DNA of 5,491 nt. Source: an uncultured Nitrosopumilaceae archaeon (lineage in GTDB: Archaea > Thermoproteota > Nitrososphaeria > Nitrososphaerales > Nitrosopumilaceae). Shown here in pieces: positions 1 through 5,491 of this stretch. A program made the position numbers and the translations under genes. Positions within the stretch are counted from its first letter, which is position 1, and every line of letters starts with the position of its first letter. The notes under the pieces are model-generated. The model had not been told where the DNA came from. It searched no databases and saw only the letters and a program-made list of their open reading frames with translations. The DNA lies in contig CALFHG010000005.1 of NCBI GenBank assembly GCA_937875805.1, forward strand, positions 1 through 5,491, written 5' to 3'.

Positions 1-16
1 TTTACTTTATCTTAAT

Positions 17-21
17 AGGTG
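17..21 (+). promoter_or_regulatory. Shine-Dalgarno-like site before psmB
   Basis: The sequence AGGTG lies 4 nt before a TTG codon at 26. It matches the core complementary to the 3' end of archaeal 16S rRNA (GGTGA-type). The spacing is a little short. It supports the TTG as the psmB start, because no ATG or GTG lies in frame between the window edge and the catalytic threonine. Confidence 0.5.
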
Positions 22-25
22 TATT

Positions 26-658
26 TTGTCAAATAACGTTGAAGAAAAAATTCTGCATGGGACTACCACAGTAGGTATCAAGGCTAAAGACGGTGTCGTA
101 TTATGCGCCGACATGAGAGCCAGCGCAGGCTATTTTATAGCAAATAACAATACTATGAAAATTCAACAAATCGATTTACACGCAGGATTAACCTTAGCAG
201 GTGGCGTTGCAGACGCACAAAACATTGTTGATGTTTTACGCTACCATTCTAATCTTCACAGAGTTGACAAACAAAATTCAATCTCAATTCATTCACTTGC
301 AAGACTTTGTTCATTGATATTTCATCAAAATAGAGGTTATCCATTCATGGCTGATATCTTACTTGGTGGATATGATGCAAATGGTCCTTCATTATTTAAT
401 GTCGACATGTTTGGTTCAGTAGAAGAGAAATCATATGTAACAACTGGTAGCGGTTCTCCAGTAGCTTATGGTTTACTAGAAGAAGAATACAGAGAAGACC
501 TTACAATTGAAGAAGCAAAACAAATAGCTCTAAGAGCTGTTAAAGCTGCAATAACTAGAAACATTGGTACAGGCGATGGAATTAACATCGCAGTTATGGA
601 CAAAGACGGTTTCCGTCTATTAACAGATGAGCAAAAGAAAGCCGTCATCGAACTTTAG
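26..658 (+). CDS. psmB: Archaeal 20S proteasome beta subunit
   Basis: Catalytic beta subunit of the cytoplasmic 20S proteasome, an N-terminal-nucleophile threonine protease that degrades proteins fed in by AAA ATPases. At 210 residues it has the usual family length. A 12-residue propeptide ending in HG precedes TTTVGIK, so autocleavage would expose Thr13 as mature Thr1. Asp29 and Lys45 fall exactly at mature positions 17 and 33 of the catalytic triad. TGSGSP (140-145) gives the Ser129-type residue. The later RDxxSG motif reads R178-N179-I-G-T182-G, so the usual Asp166 is Asn and Ser169 is Thr. The start is a TTG with an AGGTG site upstream; the frame stays open to the window edge, but the short propeptide fits this start. 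The end overlaps aCPSF1 by 32 nt in another frame, which suggests co-transcription. The family call is secure; the activity consequence of the Asn is inferred. Confidence 0.96.
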   Translation: MSNNVEEKILHGTTTVGIKAKDGVVLCADMRASAGYFIANNNTMKIQQIDLHAGLTLAGGVADAQNIVDVLRYHSNLHRVDKQNSISIHSLARLCSLIFHQNRGYPFMADILLGGYDANGPSLFNVDMFGSVEEKSYVTTGSGSPVAYGLLEEEYREDLTIEEAKQIALRAVKAAITRNIGTGDGINIAVMDKDGFRLLTDEQKKAVIEL

Positions 659-2606
659 TGATTTAATGCAACGAAAATATCAAGAAAAAGAATCAGCTCC
701 TAGTAGCCAGAATATAATGGCCACCATACTGCAAAGTATGCCTAAAGAGGCAAGTATAACAAAAATAGAATACGAAGGACCAAGAATTGCTCTTTATACA
801 AATTCTCCACGTTACCTAATAGAAAATAATGATACAATTTCTAAACTTGTAAACATAATCAAAAAAAGAATTGTTGTTAGAACTGATGAATCAATTAGAA
901 AACCGGAAGCTGAAGCAAGAAAAATTTTGGCAGATTGTGTTCCAAAAGAAGCTAATCTACAAGGAACTGTTTTTGATATCACCACCGGTGAAGTATCAAT
1001 TGAAGTAAAAAGACCTTGGTTGTTACAAAGAGATGCAAAAGAATTCAATCATGCTGAAGTAACTGAGAAGATAGGTTGGAGATTACGAATTAGAAAATCT
1101 ACAACCATCCCTTCACGTACAATTCAAACAATCAATGCAACTCTAAAACAAGCCTCTGATGAAAGAAGTAAACAGCTAAAACAAGTAGGCGATGAAATTT
1201 TCAGACCTCGTTTATCTCAAAGAACCGAAGTATCACTTCATACTCTTGGTGGATTTGGCCAAGTAGGACGATCTTCAATGTTACTATCTACTCCTGAAAG
1301 CAAGATTCTCATTGATTGTGGACTTAATCCTGGCGCACGCTCTCCAATGGATGCATTTCCAAGATTAGATTCTCTAAACATTACTCTAGATGAACTTGAT
1401 GCTATAGTTATTGGACATGCACATTTGGATCATACTGGATTCCTACCAGCATTATGCAAATATGGATACAAAGGCCCAATCTATTGTACTGAACCCACAT
1501 TACCAATGATGAATTTAATTCAATTAGATGCAATCAAAGTAGCTGCAGCTCAAGGTAGAATGCCAATTTATGCTGAACGAGATGTAAAACAGGTCATGAG
1601 ACAAACAATTACTTTACCATACGGAACTGTAACTGATATTTCTCCTGACATTAAACTAGTTTTTGCAAATGCAGGTCATATTTTAGGTTCTGCTTTATGT
1701 CACTTTCATATTGGAAATGGTGATCATAACTTTGTTTATTCAGGTGATATTAAATTTGGAAAAAGTATTTTATTTGAAGCTGCAAGTTGGAATTTTCCAA
1801 GAGTTGAAACCTTATTGATTGAAAGTACGTATGGACTTAAAGAAGACATCCAACCAACTAGACAAGAAGTGGAATCTTCTTTCATCAATGCTGTAAATAA
1901 CACATTAGCAGATGGCGGCAAGGTTTTGATTCCTATACCAGCAGTTGGACGTGCACAAGAAATTATGATGGTAATTGATCACTATATGAAATCAGGAGAA
2001 ATGGTTGAAGCACCAGTCTTTACAGAAGGAATGATTTCAGAGGCATCAGCAATTCACGAATCTTATCCTGAATATCTTGCAAGAGAACTTAAACAAAAAA
2101 TACTAGAAACTGATGATAATCCATTTGATTCTGAATACTTTACTAATATTGAACATGCAGATGCTAGAGAAGAACCTATGAGAGATAATTCACCATGTAT
2201 TATCTTGGCAACATCTGGAATGTTAGAAGGTGGACCAGTTTTAGAATATTTCAAAAATATTGCACCTGATAAAAAGAACAAAGTACTGTTTGTTTCTTAC
2301 CAGGTAAATGGAACTATGGGAAGAAGGGTTCTTGATGGTTCTAAACAAGCAACTATGTTAGGTAAAGAAGGAAAAGTTGAAGTTGTTTCAATTAATTGTA
2401 GTGTTGAAAGACTAGATGGTTTTAGTGGACACAGTGATTATAACCAATTAATGTCATTTGTACAAAGATTAAGACCAAAACTTCGTCGTGTATTAGTTAA
2501 TCACGGAGAACGTTCAAAATCAGAAAATCTTGCAATGAATATTCGACGAATGTATAAGCTTCCTGCACATTATCCACAAGTTCAAGAAGCAATAAAATTA
2601 TTTTAA
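627..2606 (+). CDS. fttA: aCPSF1/FttA: KH-domain beta-CASP ribonuclease and transcription termination factor
   Basis: Archaeal CPSF73 relative that cleaves nascent RNA after U-rich 3' ends and releases RNA polymerase. Its 659 residues fit the family. Order: a poorly conserved N-terminal extension (1-32); two KH domains (about 33-105 and 107-175); metallo-beta-lactamase core from about 200; beta-CASP insert (about 400-590); C-terminal return to the core. Zinc ligands are visible: HAHLDH at 264-269, His351 (NAGHILGS), Asp374 (SGD), and His626 in VNHGE. Beta-CASP motif A is Glu399 (IESTYG), motif B is His602 (FSGHSD), and SGML lies at 530-533. The metal site appears complete, so the enzyme should be active. 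The second KH domain lacks a recognisable GxxG loop. The start is uncertain: ATG at 627 overlaps psmB by 32 nt without a clear ribosome site, whereas ATG at 666 is 7 nt past the psmB stop and follows a weak GTGAT. The 3' end overlaps convergent sepF by 9 nt. Confidence 0.96.
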   Translation: MSKRKPSSNFSDLMQRKYQEKESAPSSQNIMATILQSMPKEASITKIEYEGPRIALYTNSPRYLIENNDTISKLVNIIKKRIVVRTDESIRKPEAEARKILADCVPKEANLQGTVFDITTGEVSIEVKRPWLLQRDAKEFNHAEVTEKIGWRLRIRKSTTIPSRTIQTINATLKQASDERSKQLKQVGDEIFRPRLSQRTEVSLHTLGGFGQVGRSSMLLSTPESKILIDCGLNPGARSPMDAFPRLDSLNITLDELDAIVIGHAHLDHTGFLPALCKYGYKGPIYCTEPTLPMMNLIQLDAIKVAAAQGRMPIYAERDVKQVMRQTITLPYGTVTDISPDIKLVFANAGHILGSALCHFHIGNGDHNFVYSGDIKFGKSILFEAASWNFPRVETLLIESTYGLKEDIQPTRQEVESSFINAVNNTLADGGKVLIPIPAVGRAQEIMMVIDHYMKSGEMVEAPVFTEGMISEASAIHESYPEYLARELKQKILETDDNPFDSEYFTNIEHADAREEPMRDNSPCIILATSGMLEGGPVLEYFKNIAPDKKNKVLFVSYQVNGTMGRRVLDGSKQATMLGKEGKVEVVSINCSVERLDGFSGHSDYNQLMSFVQRLRPKLRRVLVNHGERSKSENLAMNIRRMYKLPAHYPQVQEAIKLF

Positions 2607-2876
2607 ATCGTACTCTGGTTTCCAGATCTTTATGCTAGATGGAGCAATTATAATTCTCTCTTCTCCTAATCTTGCAATTTCAGCATCTTCTGCTTTTGCA
2701 ATAGAATACAATTCCTCAACTACTTTACGAAGTTGTTCCACATCTTTTTGTGCTAATGGAGTGACTCTTAGAATTAAAATCATATTTTTTTTGATATCTT
2801 CTTTGATAGAGTGAACATCACTGATGTCTCTAATCGTTATTGCCTTTAGATATGTGGAATTTTCTTGTTTTTGCAT
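2598..2876 (-). CDS. sepF: SepF-family cell division protein (core domain only)
   Basis: Small 92-residue protein recognised as the SepF core (DUF552) by its pattern: TYLKAITIRDISDV (8-21), a central strand NMILILRVTPL (31-41), the helix QKDVEQLRKVVEELYSIAKA (43-62), and the end segment IARLGEERIIIAPSSIKIW (67-85). SepF proteins dimerise, bind the FtsZ C-terminal tail and normally anchor it to the membrane through an N-terminal amphipathic helix. Here only about seven residues precede the core, and an in-frame TAG at 2897-2895 lies six codons upstream of the ATG with no other start between, so the anchor helix is absent. The gene follows the tRNA thiolase-like gene on the same strand after 73 nt and may be read through from it or from its own promoter. 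The stop codon overlaps the last codons of aCPSF1. Family membership rests on remembered sequence pattern, without a search; a paralogue with another role is possible. Confidence 0.85.
   Translation of the reverse strand: MQKQENSTYLKAITIRDISDVHSIKEDIKKNMILILRVTPLAQKDVEQLRKVVEELYSIAKAEDAEIARLGEERIIIAPSSIKIWKPEYDLK
2785..2792 (+). terminator. U8 tract, candidate aCPSF1 transcript end
   Basis: An uninterrupted run of eight T lies 178 nt past the aCPSF1 stop, on the strand of that transcript and antisense to sepF. Archaeal termination by aCPSF1 uses U-rich tracts, so this is a plausible 3' end for the psmB-aCPSF1 message. No stem precedes it. The same bases encode Lys-Lys-Asn of SepF, so the run may be coincidental. 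Confidence 0.3.
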
Positions 2877-2916
2877 CCTTGTTGAAAATGAGATCTACTT
2901 ATTCAAAAACTCTTCC

Positions 2917-2930
2917 TTAGTTTTAACTAA
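2917..2930. repeat. Short inverted repeat between thiolase-like gene and sepF
   Basis: TTAGTT and AACTAA form exact 6-nt arms around a TT centre. The dyad lies in the 73-nt gap upstream of sepF, directly after an A/T-rich box that could serve as its TATA element. It could be an operator or a weak hairpin. In DNA this A/T-rich, a chance 6-nt dyad is quite possible. Confidence 0.35.
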
Positions 2931-2945
2931 TTTTTAAAAAATTTC
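2931..2945 (-). promoter_or_regulatory. T6A5 element: possible terminator of thiolase-like gene and TATA-like box for sepF
   Basis: On the minus strand this reads roughly GAAATTTTTTAAAAA and begins 4 nt after the TAG of the thiolase-like gene. The T6 run is a candidate U-tract terminator for that gene. The TTTTTTAAAAA core also resembles an archaeal TATA box; with usual spacing, transcription would start near 2905-2910, leaving a leader of about 30 nt before the sepF ATG. Both roles are inferred from position and composition, and they would compete. Confidence 0.35.
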
Positions 2946-2949
2946 ACGC

Positions 2950-3957
2950 CTACATTCTAAATTTAAGATAAGATTGCTCTTCTGCACATTCTAAACTAAT
3001 TTCATCAATTGAATCTCCATTTTTAACAGAAACAACACTGTGTTCAGTTTTTGGTGCATCTGAATATCTTAGAGTTACAGCTGATCCAAATTTTACATGT
3101 AACTTTGCATTCTTACCACGTAAAATTGAAACTGGTCCTACGTAATCTTTAACCTCAAGTAAAATATCTCCAGGTAACGCTAATGCTTTAATCATTTCAT
3201 TTTCATCTTTGTTTCTTCCTACAACAAATTTTGTTTCCTCATCTAACCTAAAGTGTCTTCCAATTTTTAACAAATCAATTTCATTAGTTGTTGGAGTTTC
3301 TATATGATCAAACAAATCTTTAGCTTTAATTCCAAATTGTGGTTCAGTTAACAAACAACCGCCACCTGCATTTGGTGGATTTTCAATACCGTATTTTTTA
3401 GCCATTTGTATTTGAATTTTTCTTTGTCTTCCTTTAATCATTCCAAGATTTTCTCTTTTGATTAATCCATCCTTTTCTGCATCTGTTGGTGGTAATAATC
3501 CAGCAGATAATGGTCTAACAATTTTTCCAGTTAAATTTGATTCTTTTTCAATAATATGTAGTGATGGTGCATGTTGACTCATTGGACGTTGACCTAACAC
3601 TTCTCCTGAAATAATAAATTCTGCACCAATTTCTTCCATGTGTTTTTTTGCAGCATCAAACATCATTGTTCTACAATCAACACATGGATTAAATCCTGCA
3701 CCAATTCCATGCTTTGGATGTTTTAACATCTCAATGTATTCATCACCGAGATAAACTGTTTTTAAATTTACATTAAGATCATCTGCTCTTTCTCTAATTT
3801 CAAAACCACATCCTCTTCCACAATCAAAATCACAAAATGGAGTTTTAATTGCAACAGCTGATACTTCAAAACCTTGCTCTTGCATCATTCTTACTGCAAG
3901 TTGACTATCCAGTCCCCCGGATAGTAATGCAACTACTTTTTTCTTTTCTTCAGCCAT
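2950..3957 (-). CDS. PP-loop tRNA thiouridylase-like protein (MnmA/ThiI type, NFACT-R_2-like C-terminus)
   Basis: Predicted cytoplasmic ATP-dependent enzyme of the family usually labelled tRNA (5-methylaminomethyl-2-thiouridylate)-methyltransferase; members adenylate a tRNA uridine and insert sulfur. Numbered from the ATG at 3957 (335 residues): the PP-loop SGGLDS at 13-18; cysteines C42, C46 and C50 in CDFDCGRGC; NPCVDCR at 90-96, resembling the MnmA NPCxxC segment; GGGCLLTEPQF at 198-208 with C201, corresponding to the second MnmA catalytic cysteine; and a C-terminal part from about 230 with KIGRHFRL and FVVGRNKDENEMI, resembling NFACT-R_2. The frame stays open to an ATG at 4002 (350 residues), but that start would leave only 26 nt to the divergent peptidase gene, and the extra 15 residues lack family character, so 3957 is preferred. 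SepF follows after 73 nt. The modified position (U34, U8 or another) cannot be read from sequence. Confidence 0.85.
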   Translation of the reverse strand: MAEEKKKVVALLSGGLDSQLAVRMMQEQGFEVSAVAIKTPFCDFDCGRGCGFEIRERADDLNVNLKTVYLGDEYIEMLKHPKHGIGAGFNPCVDCRTMMFDAAKKHMEEIGAEFIISGEVLGQRPMSQHAPSLHIIEKESNLTGKIVRPLSAGLLPPTDAEKDGLIKRENLGMIKGRQRKIQIQMAKKYGIENPPNAGGGCLLTEPQFGIKAKDLFDHIETPTTNEIDLLKIGRHFRLDEETKFVVGRNKDENEMIKALALPGDILLEVKDYVGPVSILRGKNAKLHVKFGSAVTLRYSDAPKTEHSVVSVKNGDSIDEISLECAEEQSYLKFRM

Positions 3958-4028
3958 TGCGATCTGGTCCAATTTTCCATATACAAACTTTACATCATAC
4001 ATAAATTGAGAATTGGAAATATCTCTGT
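3958..4028. promoter_or_regulatory. Divergent promoter region
   Basis: This 71-nt gap separates two divergent start codons. An A/T-rich box at about 3996-4007 (CATACATAAATT) reads AATTTATGTATG on the other strand. It sits about 25 nt before the peptidase ATG, which would give a leaderless message. On the minus strand, a start near 3978 would give a leader of about 20 nt before the ATG at 3957. A second plus-strand candidate, TATACAAA at 3980-3987, would give a leader of about 19 nt. No clear Shine-Dalgarno site precedes either gene. Elements are assigned by position only. Confidence 0.45.
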
Positions 4029-5093
4029 ATGAAACAGCGCAGAAAGAATATTTTGAAATATGCTCAAAAGATTGACTGTGATACTTTGGTTACATTTGAG
4101 CCTGAAAATTTGTTTTATATGACTGGATTTTGGGGTGAGGCAATCGGTTTACTTGAAAAAAATGGAAAAACTACAATAATTGCACCTGAACTTGAAGTTG
4201 GAAGAGCAAAAGAAGAATCTGTAGACTGTGATGTAATTACTGCAGAACGTGGAGAAGGTCTAATCACTTCAGTTGTTAAAAAAATTAAAAAAAATCGTGT
4301 TTGTACTGATTGCCAGAATTATTCAGTAATGATGTCTTTAAAAAAATCAATTCCAAAAATAAAATCATCAACTGAACCATTTTACAATGCTAGAATCATA
4401 AAAGATGAAAAAGAAATACAAATTCTCAAAAAAGCCTCAAAAATTATCGATGAAATGTTTCAAATTTGTATTAAAAAAATGAAAGTTGGGCAAAAAGAAT
4501 CTGAATTACAAACAATCTTGATGACATATGCAATGGAACAAGAAATGTTTGATACTGGATACAAATCTACACTTAATCCATTAATTATAGCAGGAGGTCC
4601 AAATGGTGCATTACCTCATGCTCAAGTTACAAATAGAAAATTCAAAAAAGGAGATCTAGTAGTAGCTGATCTTACATTGAGATACAAAGGATATGTTTCT
4701 GATGCAACTAGAACATTTGCACTTGGAAAAATTTCATCACAAGCAAATGAAGCATATGAAATTGTTAAAGAATCTCAAAGACTTGGTCTAAAAGCTGTTA
4801 GACCAAATATTGATTGTAAAGATATAGATTTTGCATGTAGAAAATACATTGATGATCATAATTATGGCAAATACTTTATCCATTCAACAGGACATGGAAT
4901 TGGATTAGAAGTACATGAGCTACCATGTATTTCTTATAGAAGTAATATAAAATTAAAAGAAAATATGGCAATTACTGTGGAACCAGGAATCTATATTGAA
5001 AATAAATTTGGAATTAGAATAGAGGATTCATTAATTGTAAAAGATAGACCAATTATAATGCACAAATTTACTAAAGATTTAGTAACAATTTGA
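4029..5093 (+). CDS. M24 family metallopeptidase, Xaa-Pro dipeptidase/aminopeptidase type
   Basis: Predicted cytoplasmic dinuclear-metal peptidase that removes N-terminal residues before proline or splits Xaa-Pro dipeptides, as in late peptide recycling. At 354 residues it has the length of archaeal prolidases. The N-terminal creatinase-like domain (about 1-120) includes ENLFYMTGF (26-34). The catalytic pita-bread domain runs from about 125. All five metal ligands are visible: Asp214 (VVADLT), Asp225 (SDATRT), His289 (STGHGIG), Glu318 (TVEPG) and Glu332 (RIEDS). His197 (GALPHA) and His296 (EVHE) match the supporting histidines, so the enzyme should be active. The start at 4029 fits the family N-terminus and has no Shine-Dalgarno site, consistent with a leaderless or near-leaderless message. 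It diverges from the thiolase-like gene and ends 2 nt from the convergent hypothetical gene. Prolidase and aminopeptidase P cannot be separated by motifs alone. Confidence 0.93.
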   Translation: MKQRRKNILKYAQKIDCDTLVTFEPENLFYMTGFWGEAIGLLEKNGKTTIIAPELEVGRAKEESVDCDVITAERGEGLITSVVKKIKKNRVCTDCQNYSVMMSLKKSIPKIKSSTEPFYNARIIKDEKEIQILKKASKIIDEMFQICIKKMKVGQKESELQTILMTYAMEQEMFDTGYKSTLNPLIIAGGPNGALPHAQVTNRKFKKGDLVVADLTLRYKGYVSDATRTFALGKISSQANEAYEIVKESQRLGLKAVRPNIDCKDIDFACRKYIDDHNYGKYFIHSTGHGIGLEVHELPCISYRSNIKLKENMAITVEPGIYIENKFGIRIEDSLIVKDRPIIMHKFTKDLVTI

Positions 5094-5095
5094 GC

Positions 5096-5491
5096 CTAAT
5101 CATCATAGTCTACTAGACCGATAATGTATTTTGATTCTGAATTATTTGATGTAATTTTCTCAGAGATTACATTTACATTCCAATCATAATTCATTTCACC
5201 CTTGTATGATTTGAAATTAAAAACAACCTGATATTCTTCAGAATTTACATTTGTGACAATTAGATCAATGGTAGTTTTTTTATGATCAAAAATTTTCTCT
5301 TGAGGATATTCTTCACTTATTTTATTCTCTAATGCTCCCTTTACAGTTAATCCTGAATCATTTGGACCATTATACTTCATTAAAATATCTACAACTTGTT
5401 GGTTTTCATCAGTAAGTTCTGGGAGACTCTTTTCTAGTGTTCCTTTGGTATATTCAGGAATTACAAATACCACAAACATTGCAATCAAAGC
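5096..5491 (-). CDS. Hypothetical membrane-anchored or exported protein, 5' end outside window
   Basis: I do not recognise this family. The frame is open through the window edge, so the N-terminus is missing. A TTG at 5488 and an ATG at 5479 lie inside a hydrophobic stretch (ALIAMFVVFVIP) and are unlikely to be the true start. That stretch looks like the end of an N-terminal membrane helix or signal peptide. The roughly 115 residues after it are polar and acidic and lack cysteine. They contain alternating hydrophobic segments such as TIDLIVTNV and YQVVFNF, suggesting a small beta-rich domain outside the membrane, and end in an acidic DYDD tail. The gene converges on the M24 peptidase with a 2-nt gap. 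The thaumarchaeal pattern of one anchor plus a short ectodomain fits, but no function can be assigned. Confidence 0.75.
   Translation of the reverse strand, partial: ALIAMFVVFVIPEYTKGTLEKSLPELTDENQQVVDILMKYNGPNDSGLTVKGALENKISEEYPQEKIFDHKKTTIDLIVTNVNSEEYQVVFNFKSYKGEMNYDWNVNVISEKITSNNSESKYIIGLVDYDD

Noticed and set aside
466..1048. Minus-strand reading frames at 466-648 and 812-1048
   Set aside because: Both are antisense to psmB and the KH region of aCPSF1, and neither has a recognisable motif or start signal.
1736..2281. Minus-strand reading frames at 1736-1921 and 2063-2281
   Set aside because: They lie opposite the beta-CASP region of aCPSF1 and have no family resemblance.
2632..2814. Plus-strand reading frame of 60 codons antisense to sepF
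   Set aside because: It lies wholly opposite a convincing SepF gene and its product is low in complexity (Ser/Ile/Leu rich), as expected for an antisense shadow.
3958..4002. A 15-codon N-terminal extension of the thiolase-like gene from ATG at 4002
   Set aside because: It would leave only 26 nt between divergent start codons and covers the likely TATA box; the ATG at 3957 sits just before the conserved PP-loop.
4278..4298. A-rich runs in the peptidase gene as a possible frameshift site
   Set aside because: The reading frame is continuous on both sides with intact family motifs; the runs simply encode lysines in an A/T-rich genome.
1..5491. CRISPR array, insertion sequence, tRNA/rRNA gene, toxin-antitoxin or defence system
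   Set aside because: No spaced direct repeats, transposase motifs, cloverleaf-like segments or defence domains were seen; nearly every base belongs to recognisable housekeeping genes.

Overview
The window looks like a core-genome segment from an ammonia-oxidising thaumarchaeon (Nitrososphaerota), probably Nitrosopumilus-like. The evidence is low GC with A/T-rich codon choice, very tight gene packing, a single-propeptide archaeal proteasome beta subunit, and a KH-domain beta-CASP nuclease of the archaeal aCPSF1 type. The organism is inferred from protein style and composition; no rRNA or other marker gene is present.

Layout. (1) Positions 26-2606, plus strand: psmB (20S proteasome beta subunit) followed by aCPSF1/FttA (ribonuclease and transcription termination factor), with the reading frames overlapping by 32 nt. 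(2) Positions 2598-3957, minus strand: a PP-loop tRNA thiolase-like enzyme (MnmA/ThiI type with an NFACT-R_2-like tail), followed by a small SepF-family protein. The sepF stop codon lies inside the end of aCPSF1, so the two transcription units converge and overlap. (3) Positions 3958-4028: a short divergent promoter region. (4) Positions 4029-5093, plus strand: an M24 metallopeptidase of the Xaa-Pro dipeptidase type. (5) Positions 5096-5491, minus strand: the C-terminal part of a membrane-anchored or exported hypothetical protein, cut by the window end and separated from the peptidase stop by 2 nt.

How the genes fit together. The proteasome/aCPSF1 pair couples protein turnover with RNA 3'-end formation, an association known from archaeal exosome/proteasome gene neighbourhoods. 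The M24 peptidase could act on peptides further down the same protein-degradation route, but nothing in the sequence ties it to psmB. The SepF protein belongs to the FtsZ-based division machinery, although thaumarchaea are thought to divide mainly with Cdv proteins.

No mobile element, CRISPR array, RNA gene or defence island is visible, and I see no undescribed multi-gene system. The points most worth checking are departures from family consensus: Asn in place of the conserved Asp166 of the proteasome active-site cluster, a degenerate GxxG loop in the second KH domain of aCPSF1, and a SepF with no room for its membrane-targeting helix.
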